In this document: piece after piece, positions 47,371-58,260 of the stretch
Position numbering within the stretch: position 1 is the first letter of the stretch
Layout: each line of letters begins with the position of its first letter
Source: Limnohabitans sp. T6-20
GTDB taxonomy: Bacteria > Pseudomonadota > Gammaproteobacteria > Burkholderiales > Burkholderiaceae_C
DNA length: 64,000 nt
Reading direction: 5' to 3'
Assembly (NCBI RefSeq): GCF_003063505.1
Contig: NZ_NERW01000001.1
Span: 194,001-258,000, forward strand
Program-made: the position numbers and the translations under genes
The notes under the pieces: model-generated
Databases searched by the model: none
Seen by the model: the letters and a program-made list of their open reading frames with translations, nothing else
What the model was told of the DNA's origin: nothing

Positions 47371-47432
47371 GGCCTCAGTCTATCGCCCGCCGCCTGGGGC
47401 GTGAAGTCACGCAGGGCTCAGGGAGCAGGGCT

Positions 47433-47867
47433 TCAGTTTTGCTGCCAGGGCAGGCCGCGATAGCGCCAACCGCCCGTCAATCCACGGTGTGCGTTGGCGT
47501 CCGGGTCGCCCTCAAACCCTTCCAGAATGTTGTAGGCCTGCAGTCCCAACTCGGTCGCACGCTGGGCGGCGGCAATCGAGCGCACACCGCTGCGGCACAA
47601 CAGCACCAGCTTTTTGCCACCAGCGCCCAGCGCCTGCACGCCCGCATCAAAACCGGGGTTCATCGCCATGCCGGGCCATTGCTTCCAGGCCAAGGCGTGT
47701 GCGCCAGGCACAAAGCCCACCCAGGCGCGCTCGGCATCGCTGCGTACATCGATCAATTCGGCCTCCCCGGCCTGAACCCAAGCCCACGCCAGATCGGGGC
47801 TGATGTCACCGGCGTAAGCGGCAGCCGGCTGGACGCCGGAGGGCAAAGAGGCTTGAGGCGCATTCAT
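47433..47867 (-). CDS. Rhodanese-like domain protein
   Basis: The 144-residue single rhodanese domain has AELIDVRSDAERAWVGFVPGA and the active-site loop LLCRSGVRSIAAA with Cys. It would transfer sulfur or sense sulfane sulfur in the cytosol. It lies 62 bases before the M20 hydrolase gene on the same strand. Confidence 0.9.
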   Translation of the reverse strand: MNAPQASLPSGVQPAAAYAGDISPDLAWAWVQAGEAELIDVRSDAERAWVGFVPGAHALAWKQWPGMAMNPGFDAGVQALGAGGKKLVLLCRSGVRSIAAAQRATELGLQAYNILEGFEGDPDANAHRGLTGGWRYRGLPWQQN

Positions 47868-47982
47868 GGGAGGTCCTGTGGGGCTGAAAACAGGCGTGAA
47901 TGATAACTTTTCGAAGCCAAACCGACCTGAATCAGGCCGTCAGTGACAGGAAAGCCACCAGCGGATAAGATGCGGGTCTTGA

Positions 47983-47998
47983 TTGACGTTTACGTCAA
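47983..47998. promoter_or_regulatory. Perfect palindrome in the icmF promoter region
   Basis: TTGACGT / TT / ACGTCAA is a 7-bp-arm palindrome 28 bases before the icmF ATG. It resembles sites of MerR-family regulators of branched-chain amino acid and acyl-CoA catabolism (LiuR type). The regulator gene is not in the window. Confidence 0.6.
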
Positions 47999-48026
47999 CG
48001 TCAACTGAACCCACACAGAGACAACC

Positions 48027-51000
48027 ATGACCGACCTGTCCGCTGAATTCAAAGCCCTGGCTGAATACCGTCCCACGAACAAGGTGCGCTTTGTCACCGC
48101 CGCCAGTCTGTTTGACGGCCACGACGCCGCCATCAACATCATGCGCCGCATCTTGCAGAGCATGGGCGCCGAGGTCATCCACCTGGGCCACAACCGCTCC
48201 GTGGACGAAGTGGTGACCGCCGCCCTGCAAGAAGACGCACAGGGCATCGCCATCAGCTCTTACCAGGGCGGGCACAACGAATACTTCACTTACATGACCG
48301 AGCTGCTCAAAGCCCGGGGTGGCGAGCACATCAAGGTGTTTGGCGGCGGTGGCGGCGTGATCGTGCCGTCCGAGATTCGCATGCTGGCCGAACATGGCGT
48401 GCGCATTTTCAGCCCCGAAGACGGCCAAAAAATGGGCCTGGCCGGGATGATCGGCGAAATGGTCATGCGCTGCGACCAGGATGTGAGCGCCCTGGCACCC
48501 AAAGACGTGGCCGCCATTCAGGGCCACGGCGAGATGAACTGGCGCGCTCTGGCCCAGCTGATCACCGCACTCGAAAACGACAAGGCCGATGCAGGCGTGG
48601 TCAAAGCTGTGCGTGAGCAGGCTGCAGCCAAGAAGGTGCCCGTGCTGGGCATCACCGGCACCGGCGGTGCGGGCAAGTCGTCGCTGACCGATGAGTTGAT
48701 CCGCCGCCTTCGCCTGGACCAGGACGACGCACTGCGCGTGGCCGTGATCTCGATCGACCCGTCGCGCCGCAAGAGCGGTGGCGCACTGCTGGGCGACCGC
48801 ATCCGCATGAACGCCATCAGCCCCTGGTCGCAAGGCCCGCGTGTGTTCATGCGCTCGCTGGCCACGCGTGACTTTGGCAGCGAAATCAGCGCCGCTCTGC
48901 CCGACGTGGTGGCGGCCTGCAAGGTGGCGGGCTTTGACTTGATCGTGGTCGAAACCTCGGGCATTGGCCAGGGCGACGCCGCCATCGTGCCGCATGTGGA
49001 TGTGCCCATGTATGTGATGACGCCCGAGTTTGGCGCGGCCAGCCAGCTCGAGAAAATTGACATGCTGGACTTCGCCGAGTTCGTGGCGATCAACAAATTT
49101 GACCGCAAGGGCGCGTCTGACGCCCTGCGCGACGTGGCCAAGCAGGTGCAACGCAACAAAGAAGCCTGGACCGTGCCGACCGAGCAGATGCCGGTGTTTG
49201 GCACCATGGCCGCCCGCTTCAACGACGACGGCGTGACCGCGCTGTACCAGGCGCTCAAAACCCGCCTGGCCGAGCTGGGCATGCAGACGACCGAAGGCCG
49301 TTTGCCCGTGGTCAACGTGCGCCACAGCACCCACCAGAACCCGGTCGTGCCATCGGCTCGCACCCGTTATCTGGCCGAGATCAGCGACACCGTGCGTGGC
49401 TACAAAAAGCGCGCCATCGCCCAGGCCCGTCTGGCACGCGAAATCCAGCAACTGCGCGCTGCGGCCCGCATGCTCGAGGAAGGCAAGCCCGGCCGCGCCA
49501 AGGCGTCAGAAGCCGCCATCGACCTGGCCGTGGCCCGCGAGCAAACGCAAGACCCGACCGCCCGCAAGCTGTTGGCCCAGTGGCCCGACATGCAAAAAGC
49601 CTACGCGGGCGACGAATACGTGGTGAAGATCCGCGACAAGGAGATTCGCACGGCGCTCACCACCAAATCGCTGAGCGGCACGACCATCCGCAAAGTCGCG
49701 CTGCCGCAATACGAAGACGACGGCGAAGTGCTCAAGTGGCTGATGCTGGACAACGTGCCCGGCAGCTACCCCTACACCGCCGGCACCTTTGCCTTCAAGC
49801 GCGAGGGCGAAGACCCGACCCGCATGTTTGCCGGTGAAGGCGACCCCTTCCGCACCAACCGCCGCTTCAAACTGGTCAGCGAAGGCCTGCCTGCCAAGCG
49901 CCTGTCCACCGCGTTCGACTCGGTCACGCTCTATGGCAACGACCCCGACCTGCGCCCCGACATCTACGGCAAGATCGGCAACTCGGGCGTGAACGTGGCC
50001 ACGCTCGACGACATGAAGGTGCTGTACTCGGGCTTTGACCTGTGCAACCCCACCACATCCGTTTCGATGACCATCAACGGCCCCGCGCCTTCGATTCTGG
50101 CCATGTTCATGAACACGGCCATCGACCAGAACATCGACAAGTTCAAAGCCGAGAACGGCCGCGAGCCCACCGAGACAGAAACCGCCAAGATCAAGGAATG
50201 GGTGCTGGCCAATGTGCGCGGCACGGTGCAGGCCGACATCCTGAAAGAAGACCAGGGCCAAAACACCTGCATCTTCTCGACTGAATTCAGCCTGAAAGTG
50301 ATGGGTGACATCGCGCAGTATTTTGTGCACCACGACGTGCGCAACTTCTACAGCGTGTCCATCTCGGGTTACCACATCGCCGAAGCCGGGGCCAACCCGA
50401 TCAGCCAGCTGGCCTTCACGCTGAGCAACGGCTTCACCTTTGTGGAAGCGTACTTGGCACGCGGCATGCACATCGACGACTTCGCGCCCAACCTCAGCTT
50501 CTTCTTCAGCAACGGCATGGACCCCGAATACACGGTGCTGGGCCGTGTGGCGCGCCGCATTTGGGCGGTGGCGATGAAAGAGAAATACGGCGCGAACGAG
50601 CGCAGCCAAAAGCTCAAGTACCACATCCAAACCAGTGGCCGCTCGCTGCACGCGCAAGAGATCCAGTTCAACGACATCCGCACCACGCTGCAGGCGCTGA
50701 TCGCGATCTACGACAACTGCAACAGCCTGCACACCAACGCGTTTGACGAAGCCATCACCACGCCCACCGAAGACTCGGTGCGCCGCGCCATGGCGATCCA
50801 GATGATCATCAACCGCGAGTGGGGCCTGGCCAAAAACGAAAACCCCAGCCAGGGCGCCTTCATCATCGAAGAGCTGACCGAATTGCTGGAAGAAGCCGTG
50901 CTGGCCGAGTTTGAAAAGATCGCTGAGCGCGGCGGCGTGCTGGGCGCGATGGAAACCGGCTACCAGCGCGGGAAGATCCAAGACGAATCCATGCACTACG

Positions 51001-51317
51001 AGATGCTCAAGCACACCGGCGAGCTGCCCATCATCGGCGTCAACACCTTCCGCAACCCCAAGGGCGACGAAGTCATGGAAACGCTGGAACTGGCCCGCTC
51101 GACCGAAGAAGAAAAGCAGAGCCAGCTCAAGCGCCTTCAGGATTTCCACGCGCTGCACGCCAAAGAATCACCCGCCATGCTCAAACGCCTGCAACAAGCC
51201 GTGATCGACAACGGCAATGTGTTTGAGGTGCTGATGGACGCGGTGCGTGTCTGCTCGCTCGGTCAGATCACCAACGCCTTGTTTGAGGTGGGTGGTCAGT
51301 ACCGCCGCAACATGTAA
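48027..51317 (+). CDS. icmF: Fused isobutyryl-CoA mutase IcmF
   Basis: The 1096-residue B12 enzyme interconverts isobutyryl-CoA and butyryl-CoA (or isovaleryl/pivalyl-CoA). Order of domains: B12-binding (residues 1-150, [16 protein letters not shown] and [14 protein letters not shown]), the MeaI-type chaperone GTPase (about 205-420, Walker [13 protein letters not shown], then [18 protein letters not shown]), and the mutase TIM barrel with large and small subunit parts (about 520-1096). The C-terminus ends in [12 protein letters not shown] diverged copy of the last 50 codons lies at 63.1 kb, at the far end of a 12-kb island that begins right behind this gene. A palindrome lies upstream. Confidence 0.96.
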   Translation: MTDLSAEFKALAEYRPTNKVRFVTAASLFDGHDAAINIMRRILQSMGAEVIHLGHNRSVDEVVTAALQEDAQGIAISSYQGGHNEYFTYMTELLKARGGEHIKVFGGGGGVIVPSEIRMLAEHGVRIFSPEDGQKMGLAGMIGEMVMRCDQDVSALAPKDVAAIQGHGEMNWRALAQLITALENDKADAGVVKAVREQAAAKKVPVLGITGTGGAGKSSLTDELIRRLRLDQDDALRVAVISIDPSRRKSGGALLGDRIRMNAISPWSQGPRVFMRSLATRDFGSEISAALPDVVAACKVAGFDLIVVETSGIGQGDAAIVPHVDVPMYVMTPEFGAASQLEKIDMLDFAEFVAINKFDRKGASDALRDVAKQVQRNKEAWTVPTEQMPVFGTMAARFNDDGVTALYQALKTRLAELGMQTTEGRLPVVNVRHSTHQNPVVPSARTRYLAEISDTVRGYKKRAIAQARLAREIQQLRAAARMLEEGKPGRAKASEAAIDLAVAREQTQDPTARKLLAQWPDMQKAYAGDEYVVKIRDKEIRTALTTKSLSGTTIRKVALPQYEDDGEVLKWLMLDNVPGSYPYTAGTFAFKREGEDPTRMFAGEGDPFRTNRRFKLVSEGLPAKRLSTAFDSVTLYGNDPDLRPDIYGKIGNSGVNVATLDDMKVLYSGFDLCNPTTSVSMTINGPAPSILAMFMNTAIDQNIDKFKAENGREPTETETAKIKEWVLANVRGTVQADILKEDQGQNTCIFSTEFSLKVMGDIAQYFVHHDVRNFYSVSISGYHIAEAGANPISQLAFTLSNGFTFVEAYLARGMHIDDFAPNLSFFFSNGMDPEYTVLGRVARRIWAVAMKEKYGANERSQKLKYHIQTSGRSLHAQEIQFNDIRTTLQALIAIYDNCNSLHTNAFDEAITTPTEDSVRRAMAIQMIINREWGLAKNENPSQGAFIIEELTELLEEAVLAEFEKIAERGGVLGAMETGYQRGKIQDESMHYEMLKHTGELPIIGVNTFRNPKGDEVMETLELARSTEEEKQSQLKRLQDFHALHAKESPAMLKRLQQAVIDNGNVFEVLMDAVRVCSLGQITNALFEVGGQYRRNM

Positions 51318-51321
51318 GCGT
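51165..51321 (+). repeat. Left copy of a 155-bp direct repeat (icmF 3' end)
   Basis: These bases (the last ~50 codons of icmF plus TAAGCG) recur at 63107-63266 in the same orientation. From the shared GCCATGCTC on, 11 of about 146 bases differ. Ten of the differences are synonymous; the exception is CTG to CCG. Confidence 0.93.
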
Positions 51322-51364
51322 AGGCTGGGGAATGCCCATCTGAAACGGATTGAATTGAAGCTGC

Positions 51365-51395
51365 ATCAGTGATCTTGGCAAGCAAGATCACTGAT
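51365..51395. terminator. Perfect hairpin behind the acyl-CoA ligase gene
   Basis: Arms ATCAGTGATCTT (51365-51376) and AAGATCACTGAT (51384-51395) pair fully around a seven-base loop. It sits between icmF and the convergent ligase gene and probably ends one or both transcripts, although no T-run is seen. Confidence 0.65.
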
Positions 51396-51401
51396 GATGG
51401 A

Positions 51402-53156
51402 TCACGCTGTAACAGATTTCGTCAAGCCCAGCTCTTTGGCCATCATTTCGCTCATCACAAATTTCTGAGGCTTGCCGGTGACCGTCATAGGCAATGCCTG
51501 AACGAACTTCACATACCGGGGCACCTTGTAATGTGCGATCTGACCCCGGCAAAAGTTCTTGACTTCGTCTTCAGTCATTGATTGCCCGGATTTGAGAACG
51601 ATCCAGGCGCAAATTTCTTCCCCGTACTTTGGGTCTGGAACACCAAATATTTGGACTTCGCTGACTTTGGGGTTGCGGAATAAAAATTCCTCGATCTCAC
51701 GAGGGTAAATATTCTCACCACCACGTATGAGCATGTCCTTCACGCGGCCGACGATGTTGCAATAGCCGTCTTCATCCAAAGTAGCCAAGTCACCCGTGAA
51801 CATCCATCCATCGTGAATCGCATCGGCAGATTTATCGGGGTCTTCCCAGTACCCCTTCATGACCGAATAACCACGGGTACACAATTCACCCTTTGTACCC
51901 ACTGGAACAACCTGCCCCTGGTCATCAACAATTTTGATTTCCAAATGAGGCATCACGCGACCAACCGTCGAAACGCGCTTCTCCAAGGGATCGTCTGTCG
52001 AGCTCTGGAAAGACACCGGACTTGTTTCGGTCATTCCATAAGCAATCGTGACCTCATGCATGTTCATGTCTTGCACCACGCGTTTCATCGTTTCGATGGG
52101 GCATGGTGCTCCTGCCATGATTCCTGTTCGCAGAGATGAAAGGTCATATTCGGAGAAGTTGGGAAGAGCCAGCTCGGCGATGAACATCGTCGGAACGCCA
52201 TGGAGCGCGGTACAACGCTCTTCACTGACGGCCTTCAATGTCGCGGCCGGTTCAAATGCTTCTCCGGGGAAAACCATACTGGCACCCACGCTTACACAAG
52301 CAAGGACAGACAGAACCATACCGAAGCAGTGGTAAAGCGGCACAGGCACGCACAATCGGTCTTGATGTGTCAACTTCATGGCTTGAGCGACACACCATGC
52401 ATTGTTGATGATGTTGTGGTGACTCAATGTTGCGCCTTTCGGGCTACCTGTTGTGCCACTGGTGAATTGCACATTGATCGCATCATCAGGTTGAAGTGAG
52501 CGTGCAATTTCACCAAGTCTTGCTTTTTGCGCAGGGCCACCGTACTTCAGTAAATCACTGAAGTTCTGCATGCCGGGCAAATGGTTTTTACCCGTCTGAA
52601 TGACCCACCGCAAATGGGGTAAACGCTGCGAATACAGTCGACCTGGTTCTGAATTTTCCAACTCTGGGGCCAATGAGCGAACCATATCGACATAGTCGCT
52701 GGTCTTGAACTTTTCGGCCAGAATCAATGCCTTGATTCGGACTTTGTTCAACGCGTATTCCAGCTCAGCAACTCGGTACGCTGGATTGATATTGACCAAC
52801 ACAATGCCAATCTGTGCCGTGGCAAATTGAGTCACCACCCATTCACTACGATTGGGTGACCAAATTCCGACACGGTCACCCGCCTTCAACCCAATAGCCA
52901 ACAACCCTGCCGCGAGGTCCTCCACTTGCCGTTTGAATTCAAGCCAGGACCAGCGTATACCCTGTTCGCTGAGAACGAATGCAGAACCGCTGGGATTCTT
53001 CTGCACGGTCTCGTCCAGAAGCTGGGGGATGGTCTTGCGCAGCAATGGACTTGTCGTGTCTCCTTTGACATAGGAAAGTCTATTCAACGGCGATTGGCGA
53101 TTGCCTCCGGAGGCTTTTTCAAATGTTTCAAAACTGCTGAAGGGGTTGTTGAGCAT
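51402..53156 (-). CDS. AMP-forming acyl-CoA synthetase
   Basis: The 584-residue enzyme activates a carboxylic acid to its CoA ester through an acyl-AMP. Motifs are the P-loop [29 protein letters not shown] (A5), [42 protein letters not shown] (A7/A8) and the Lys of VTGKPQKF (A10). It belongs to the medium-chain/short-chain FadD-like group. It lies 14 bases behind the transporter ATPase-amidase fusion gene, as last gene of the island operon, so it probably activates the acid released by the amidase. Codon usage is less GC-rich than in icmF. Confidence 0.9.
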   Translation of the reverse strand: MLNNPFSSFETFEKASGGNRQSPLNRLSYVKGDTTSPLLRKTIPQLLDETVQKNPSGSAFVLSEQGIRWSWLEFKRQVEDLAAGLLAIGLKAGDRVGIWSPNRSEWVVTQFATAQIGIVLVNINPAYRVAELEYALNKVRIKALILAEKFKTSDYVDMVRSLAPELENSEPGRLYSQRLPHLRWVIQTGKNHLPGMQNFSDLLKYGGPAQKARLGEIARSLQPDDAINVQFTSGTTGSPKGATLSHHNIINNAWCVAQAMKLTHQDRLCVPVPLYHCFGMVLSVLACVSVGASMVFPGEAFEPAATLKAVSEERCTALHGVPTMFIAELALPNFSEYDLSSLRTGIMAGAPCPIETMKRVVQDMNMHEVTIAYGMTETSPVSFQSSTDDPLEKRVSTVGRVMPHLEIKIVDDQGQVVPVGTKGELCTRGYSVMKGYWEDPDKSADAIHDGWMFTGDLATLDEDGYCNIVGRVKDMLIRGGENIYPREIEEFLFRNPKVSEVQIFGVPDPKYGEEICAWIVLKSGQSMTEDEVKNFCRGQIAHYKVPRYVKFVQALPMTVTGKPQKFVMSEMMAKELGLTKSVTA

Positions 53157-53170
53157 GTGCGTCTCCAGCG

Positions 53171-55579
53171 TCAGAAGCTTTTCCAGTCGCCACTTTGCTC
53201 AAAGGCATGCGCTGCGCGATAAATGGTGGACTCCGCCCAATGCTTGCCGACCAGCATCATGCCAACAGGCAAACCATCACACAATCCAACCGGCACACTC
53301 ATGGCGGGATGACCTGAAGCATCAAACGGCGCCGTGTTGCCAATCATCTCGAAAGCACGTTCAATGACCTCCGACAAGGGTGCCCCTGGTGCCGGAATGG
53401 GTTTGGCCTTGATGGGCAAGGTCGGCATCAACAACAAGTCATATTGGCTCAATGCTTCATCGTATTTCGAGCGTAGAAGTCGGGACAGGTTTTGCGCTTT
53501 GGCATAAAAGCGTCCACCGTACTGGCGCAATGCATATTCGCCAACAAACATCGAAATCTTCAACGTTGGAGACAGCTCGTTTGCACGATTTCTCCAACTT
53601 GCATGTCGATCCATCAAACTGGTGGAGTACAGACCTTCCCAGTTAAACCCCATTCCATTTCCATGCATCATCTGCGCCTGCAAGCCCTCCAGCGCAATGG
53701 GTGTCCAGATGGCTGCTCCGTCCAGATGCATCGGAATACTGATCTCTTCTGCGATGGCGCCCAACTTCACCAGGCGATCCACTGCCTGACGGACTTTGTT
53801 CGCAACATCCGACTCCATATTGGGCAACTCAAAACCCTCACGGACCACGCCAATACGCAGACCGTTGATGCCACGGCCCAATGCCGATGTGTATTTGTCC
53901 ACTCTTGGACTGTATTGCCGAGGATCAAGACCATCAGCACCTGCAATGACTTCCAGCAGCAAGGCATTGTCTGCAACCGTTGTGGTGATCGGTCCCGCAT
54001 GATCAATGGTGGCTTCAATCGGCATGATCCCTGTGTAGGGAACCAGTCCATGAGTGGGCTTCATGCCATACGCGCCACAGAACGCAGAAGGGATCCGGAT
54101 AGACCCACCTTGATCACCTCCGATGGCCATCTCAATCTCACCCGCACCGACCAAGGCGCCACAACCAGAAGATGATCCGCCTGCGATATAACCCATGCGC
54201 CATGGGTTGTGCACCGGCCCTGTCGCATTGGTATGGCTGCCACCGGAAAGGCAAAAATATTCACAATGCGCTTTACCGACAATCGTTCCACCCGCATCGA
54301 GAATCCGTCGGACAACGGTCGCATCCATATCGGGTACATAGCCCTCCAAGGTGGAGGCACCATTCATCATCAGCACGCCCGCCAAGCTGACGTTGTCTTT
54401 CAAGACAATCTTTTTGCCTTGCAACGGACCTGAATTCGCACCTTTCACATCCGTTTTGACATACCACGCATTCATCGGATTGTCTTGCGCCGCAGGCCTG
54501 CTCCCTGGTGTGCGCGGGTAAGCCACTTCCGGTATGTTGTCTGGCAATGCATCTATGCGGTCATACGCTTGGAAGCTGCCTTCCATGAGTGCCATGTATT
54601 CTTGCGTTTCAGATTCGCTCATGGTCATGTGCAAGCTTGAAATCACTTCACGCATTTGCTCTGTTGTGGGTCTTCTGATGGACATGTATTTCCCTTCGTG
54701 ATGTTGTTCAATGGAGATTTGGCTCTGCCTGGCTTGCTTCGTTGGCTCAACCAAATCCAGGCGTGCTTGGCCAGTTTTTATGGCGGTTGTTCTTGGAGCT
54801 GAGTTTTGAGATGTGATGCGCCCGGCCCCCATGCCCATCAACTCAGCCAAACCCACATGGCTCTGCAGTTGCTGCTCGTTGAGATCGCCCACGAAGCACC
54901 CTTTCTCAAGGACGAGAACCCGCTGGGCACAACTGAGCATGAAGTCCATGTTTTGCTCAACCAACAAAACAGTCAGGTCTTTTCTTGTCTTGAGATGAAC
55001 CAGTGTCTCGGCCATCTCTTCAATGATGTTGGGCTGAATTCCCTCTGTAGGCTCATCCAGCAACAAAATCCAAGGCTCCGGAATCAGACTCCTTGCCAGC
55101 GCCAAGAGCTGCTGCTCACCACCTGAGAGGCTGCCGCCTTTTCGATCCAGCAGTCGCTTCAGACGTGGAAATAACTCCAACACAGATTCAAGTGAATCCT
55201 CTTCTGACAAGCCCGAATCCTTGAACCAGGCAAGACGTAGGTTTTCTTCAGCAGTGATCGTTGCAATGATCCCTCTGCCTTGTGGCACGTAACCAATGCC
55301 CGCGGAAGCCCGAGCGTGAGCCGCCACATGGGTAAAGTCATGGTCATTGAAAAAAATCTGACCTGATGTCGATGAAACCAAGCCCATCAAGGTTTTCATC
55401 AGAGTGGTCTTGCCCATGCCGTTGTGGCCCAACACGCCCACAATTTGTCCGTGCTCCACTTCAAGATTCAATCCTTGAAGAATAGGGATGGCCCCATAAC
55501 CTGCATGAAGCCCATCCACTTTCAATGCAAAGTTGCCGAGATTTTCATCTGCAAATTCTGTTTTTTGATCGTGCTTCAT
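53171..55579 (-). CDS. Fusion of a LivF/UrtE-type ABC ATPase and an amidase
   Basis: The single 802-residue frame has two parts. Residues 1-250 are a branched-chain/urea-type ATPase: Walker [10 protein letters not shown] (51-59), [22 protein letters not shown] and [15 protein letters not shown] linker of about 45 residues follows ([14 protein letters not shown] to [10 protein letters not shown]). Residues 299-802 are a full-length amidase-signature enzyme similar to amidases of nitrile hydratase clusters: [14 protein letters not shown], Lys in [24 protein letters not shown] and [11 protein letters not shown]. An internal ATG at 54685 with GAAGGGAAAT upstream could also give a separate 504-residue amidase. 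A sequencing error removing a stop is possible but no frameshift is seen. Confidence 0.88.
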   Translation of the reverse strand: MKHDQKTEFADENLGNFALKVDGLHAGYGAIPILQGLNLEVEHGQIVGVLGHNGMGKTTLMKTLMGLVSSTSGQIFFNDHDFTHVAAHARASAGIGYVPQGRGIIATITAEENLRLAWFKDSGLSEEDSLESVLELFPRLKRLLDRKGGSLSGGEQQLLALARSLIPEPWILLLDEPTEGIQPNIIEEMAETLVHLKTRKDLTVLLVEQNMDFMLSCAQRVLVLEKGCFVGDLNEQQLQSHVGLAELMGMGAGRITSQNSAPRTTAIKTGQARLDLVEPTKQARQSQISIEQHHEGKYMSIRRPTTEQMREVISSLHMTMSESETQEYMALMEGSFQAYDRIDALPDNIPEVAYPRTPGSRPAAQDNPMNAWYVKTDVKGANSGPLQGKKIVLKDNVSLAGVLMMNGASTLEGYVPDMDATVVRRILDAGGTIVGKAHCEYFCLSGGSHTNATGPVHNPWRMGYIAGGSSSGCGALVGAGEIEMAIGGDQGGSIRIPSAFCGAYGMKPTHGLVPYTGIMPIEATIDHAGPITTTVADNALLLEVIAGADGLDPRQYSPRVDKYTSALGRGINGLRIGVVREGFELPNMESDVANKVRQAVDRLVKLGAIAEEISIPMHLDGAAIWTPIALEGLQAQMMHGNGMGFNWEGLYSTSLMDRHASWRNRANELSPTLKISMFVGEYALRQYGGRFYAKAQNLSRLLRSKYDEALSQYDLLLMPTLPIKAKPIPAPGAPLSEVIERAFEMIGNTAPFDASGHPAMSVPVGLCDGLPVGMMLVGKHWAESTIYRAAHAFEQSGDWKSF

Positions 55580-56310
55580 TTGGCTTTTTTCCCCAGATAG
55601 ACTTCACGCACTACGGGATCTGATAGAACTTCATCAACATCCCCCTCTCTGAGTACACGCCCTTGATGAAAGACGGTGACCTGTTGAGCGATCTGCCGCA
55701 CGAAGGCCATGTCGTGCTCGACCACAATCACGCTGGTTGTTTTTCCTACCTCATGAATCAGCTCAGCCATTTGCTCGACCTCGTCGTGGGTCAACCCGCC
55801 TGCAGGTTCGTCAAGCAGTAAGAGCCAAGGCTCCGCGACCAGCACCATGCCCAGTTCGACACGCTGACGCAAACCATGTGATAGCTGGCCCGCCGACTGC
55901 ATGGCCACTTTTTTTAGGCTCAATCGTTCCAGCATCTTTTCGGCGAATTCGCTCGCACGTTTGCCGGAATGTTCGCGTCGAGCAGCCAGCCACAGGTTCT
56001 CTCGAACCGTCAAGCCATTCATCAAATTCGGAATTTGGGTTTTGATCCCCACGCCCAGTCGCGCAACCTCATGCGAGGGCCAACCTGTGATTTTTTTCCC
56101 CGCCAACCAGACATCACCCTGCGTAGGTGTGTATTGACCCGTCAGGCATCGAAAAAATGATGTTTTGCCTGCACCGTTGGGGCCAATCAGGCATCGCAAT
56201 TCATTTTTCCTGAGCTTGAAATTGACACTGTCTACTGCAACAACGCCGCCAAATCGAACACCCAGACCGCGTGTTTCAAGTACGCATTCCTTCTTGTTGC
56301 TTTTATTCAT
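55576..56310 (-). CDS. ABC transporter ATPase (LivG/UrtD type)
   Basis: The 244-residue ATPase has Walker [14 protein letters not shown] and Walker [16 protein letters not shown]. The signature reads [12 protein letters not shown] instead of LSGGQ, close to the UrtD variant LSHGxxQ. The last bases overlap the start of the ATPase-amidase fusion gene (55576-55579). It pairs with the fused ATPase to energise LivHM. Confidence 0.9.
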   Translation of the reverse strand: MNKSNKKECVLETRGLGVRFGGVVAVDSVNFKLRKNELRCLIGPNGAGKTSFFRCLTGQYTPTQGDVWLAGKKITGWPSHEVARLGVGIKTQIPNLMNGLTVRENLWLAARREHSGKRASEFAEKMLERLSLKKVAMQSAGQLSHGLRQRVELGMVLVAEPWLLLLDEPAGGLTHDEVEQMAELIHEVGKTTSVIVVEHDMAFVRQIAQQVTVFHQGRVLREGDVDEVLSDPVVREVYLGKKAK

Positions 56311-57379
56311 GGTGCTCTACCCGGCCTGGCCTGACATGCTGAAATGATTTTTCATTGGAAGACTTGAAACTCTTGATGCGCCCGCTTGTTGCTTTTTGAA
56401 GCCAGCGCTCCAGAGTAGGAATCGCACCACTGGGCAACAGCAACACCACGACAACCAGCACACCCCCCATCACCAAGGTGTTATCAATCAAAGTCTGTGT
56501 CGCCAGCGCTGACTTCAGGCTACCCAATGCAAAGGCCCCAATGACCGGCCCAATCCAGGTACCCAAGCCGCCAGCGATGACCCAGATGATCGTTTCAGCA
56601 GCCTGCCCCAAAGAGAACAAACCCGGCGTGACAATTTCAGCCCAGCAAGCGAACAACACGCCAGACAAGCCTGCGATCAGGCCTGACAGGGCAAAGATTC
56701 CGGTTTTGAGTGCGCGAGGGTCGTATCCCAACAACTGGACCCTCAGTTCGTTTTCGCGTACACCTGCCAGTGTTCGGCCCCAATGGGTGTGGGAAATCCA
56801 CTTGCAGGCCAGCCACACCAGCAACAGCAGCACTGCACACAGGTAATACAGTGCATCGCCGGTCACAAAGTAGGTTTCCCCCATCGGAACCGTCAAAGGG
56901 GAGAATCCCGGTATGCCATTGAAGCCGCCCAACCTTGCATTACCAATCTCGTACGCACTGCCTGCCGCGGCATTCAGGAATTTAAAGAACAACAGCGTCA
57001 CAACCAAGGTGATGACACCCAGATAAACATCACTGATACGGCCAAAAAACATCATGGCTCCCAGTGCTGCAGCAAACAGTCCTGTAACAGTCAATGCCAC
57101 CAAAACGGCATAAACAGAACCCCATTCATAACTTTGCAAATTCATGGCCGTGACCGCGTAGGTATATGCCCCAAGCCCATAGAACGCTGATTGACCAAAA
57201 CACAAAATTCCAGCCTGTCCCCACATCAACCCCAAAGAGAGCGCGAGCATCCCTTGCACGACCAACAGGGTCAAATGGAAAGTCCCCCAAAAGATCGGGG
57301 CAACTGCAAGCGCTAGCGCAAATACGCCGAAGCCAACCCACCAGCCAGGGCTGAATTGATACTGCACATTGCGCATCAA
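56303..57379 (-). CDS. Branched-chain/urea-type ABC permease (LivM family)
   Basis: The 358-residue permease has about ten helices and the core LGLMWGQAGILCFGQSAFYGLGAYTYA, then LAGVRENELRVQLLGYDPRALKTG and a GGLGTWIGPVIGAFALG segment. Its end overlaps the LivG-type gene by eight bases and its start overlaps the LivH stop by four, so the set is translationally coupled. It has a basic C-terminal tail. Confidence 0.9.
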   Translation of the reverse strand: MMRNVQYQFSPGWWVGFGVFALALAVAPIFWGTFHLTLLVVQGMLALSLGLMWGQAGILCFGQSAFYGLGAYTYAVTAMNLQSYEWGSVYAVLVALTVTGLFAAALGAMMFFGRISDVYLGVITLVVTLLFFKFLNAAAGSAYEIGNARLGGFNGIPGFSPLTVPMGETYFVTGDALYYLCAVLLLLVWLACKWISHTHWGRTLAGVRENELRVQLLGYDPRALKTGIFALSGLIAGLSGVLFACWAEIVTPGLFSLGQAAETIIWVIAGGLGTWIGPVIGAFALGSLKSALATQTLIDNTLVMGGVLVVVVLLLPSGAIPTLERWLQKATSGRIKSFKSSNEKSFQHVRPGRVEHHE

Positions 57380-58242
57380 ACTTTTCCTTTGAAATAACGA
57401 CCCGTGATGCCCTGCGGCATCAAACGCAGCAACACAATGGCGACCAGCAGCAATGCCAATTCACCCCACACAGGTGTAGACAGCCATTCAACGCCCTTGC
57501 TGACCAATCCAAACAGGGTGCCTGCACTCAATGTGCCTGTGACCACAGATGCACCACCGCTGATGACTGTGATGAACGATTTAGCGATGAATTGCCCCCC
57601 TGAAGCTGGCGTCAAACCGATCAGCGGTGCCATGAGTCCACCCGCCAAACCCGACAATGCAGCGCCCAGTGCAAACGTAAATCGATAAACTGTTTTCGGG
57701 TTGTAGCCAAGACCAGAAACAACGTCCGCAGATTGCATGGCCGCCCTGACGATAAGACCGGCACGCGTGTATCTCAACACCACGTAGCTCAACAGCATCA
57801 GTGCAACAGTGACTCCGATGATGAGAACGCTGTAACCACCGACTTGGTATTCGCCTATGGTGATCGCGCCAATTGGATTGGTAACACCTGTTGTGGTGTT
57901 ACCAAATACAGTCACCAACGCGCCTGAGATCAGCATGGACAAACCCCAGGTTGCCAGCATGGTGTCCATCATCCGGCCATACAAATGGCGGATGATGGCC
58001 CATTCCACAAGCAAGCCAAACAGGCCAACCAGTAGCGGAGATATCACGAACATGGCCAACCAAATTGGAACGCCTGCATGAGTCGCTACCAGCGTGACAT
58101 ACCCACCCATGACGATGAACTCTCCGTGCGCCAGATTGATGATCCTCATGAGACCAAAAACCAAGGCCAGCCCCGCCGAGAGCAAACAAAGCGTTGATAT
58201 CGCATAGGCGACATCCAGTAAATTGACGGCAAACTGTTCCAA
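57376..58242 (-). CDS. Branched-chain/urea-type ABC permease (LivH family)
   Basis: The 288-residue permease has the family core LVFGLMRIINLAHGEFIVMGGYV, then YTRAGLIVRAAMQSADVVSGLGYNPKTVYRFTFALGAALSGLAGGL. It forms the channel with the LivM-type protein. It is 18 bases behind the substrate-binding protein gene. Confidence 0.9.
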   Translation of the reverse strand: MEQFAVNLLDVAYAISTLCLLSAGLALVFGLMRIINLAHGEFIVMGGYVTLVATHAGVPIWLAMFVISPLLVGLFGLLVEWAIIRHLYGRMMDTMLATWGLSMLISGALVTVFGNTTTGVTNPIGAITIGEYQVGGYSVLIIGVTVALMLLSYVVLRYTRAGLIVRAAMQSADVVSGLGYNPKTVYRFTFALGAALSGLAGGLMAPLIGLTPASGGQFIAKSFITVISGGASVVTGTLSAGTLFGLVSKGVEWLSTPVWGELALLLVAIVLLRLMPQGITGRYFKGKV

Positions 58243-58260
58243 TTGCTTGACCTTGCTGAT

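Noticed and set aside
49506..51158. 550-residue minus-strand frame opposite icmF
   Set aside because: Val/His/Gly-rich shadow of icmF codons without domain signatures.
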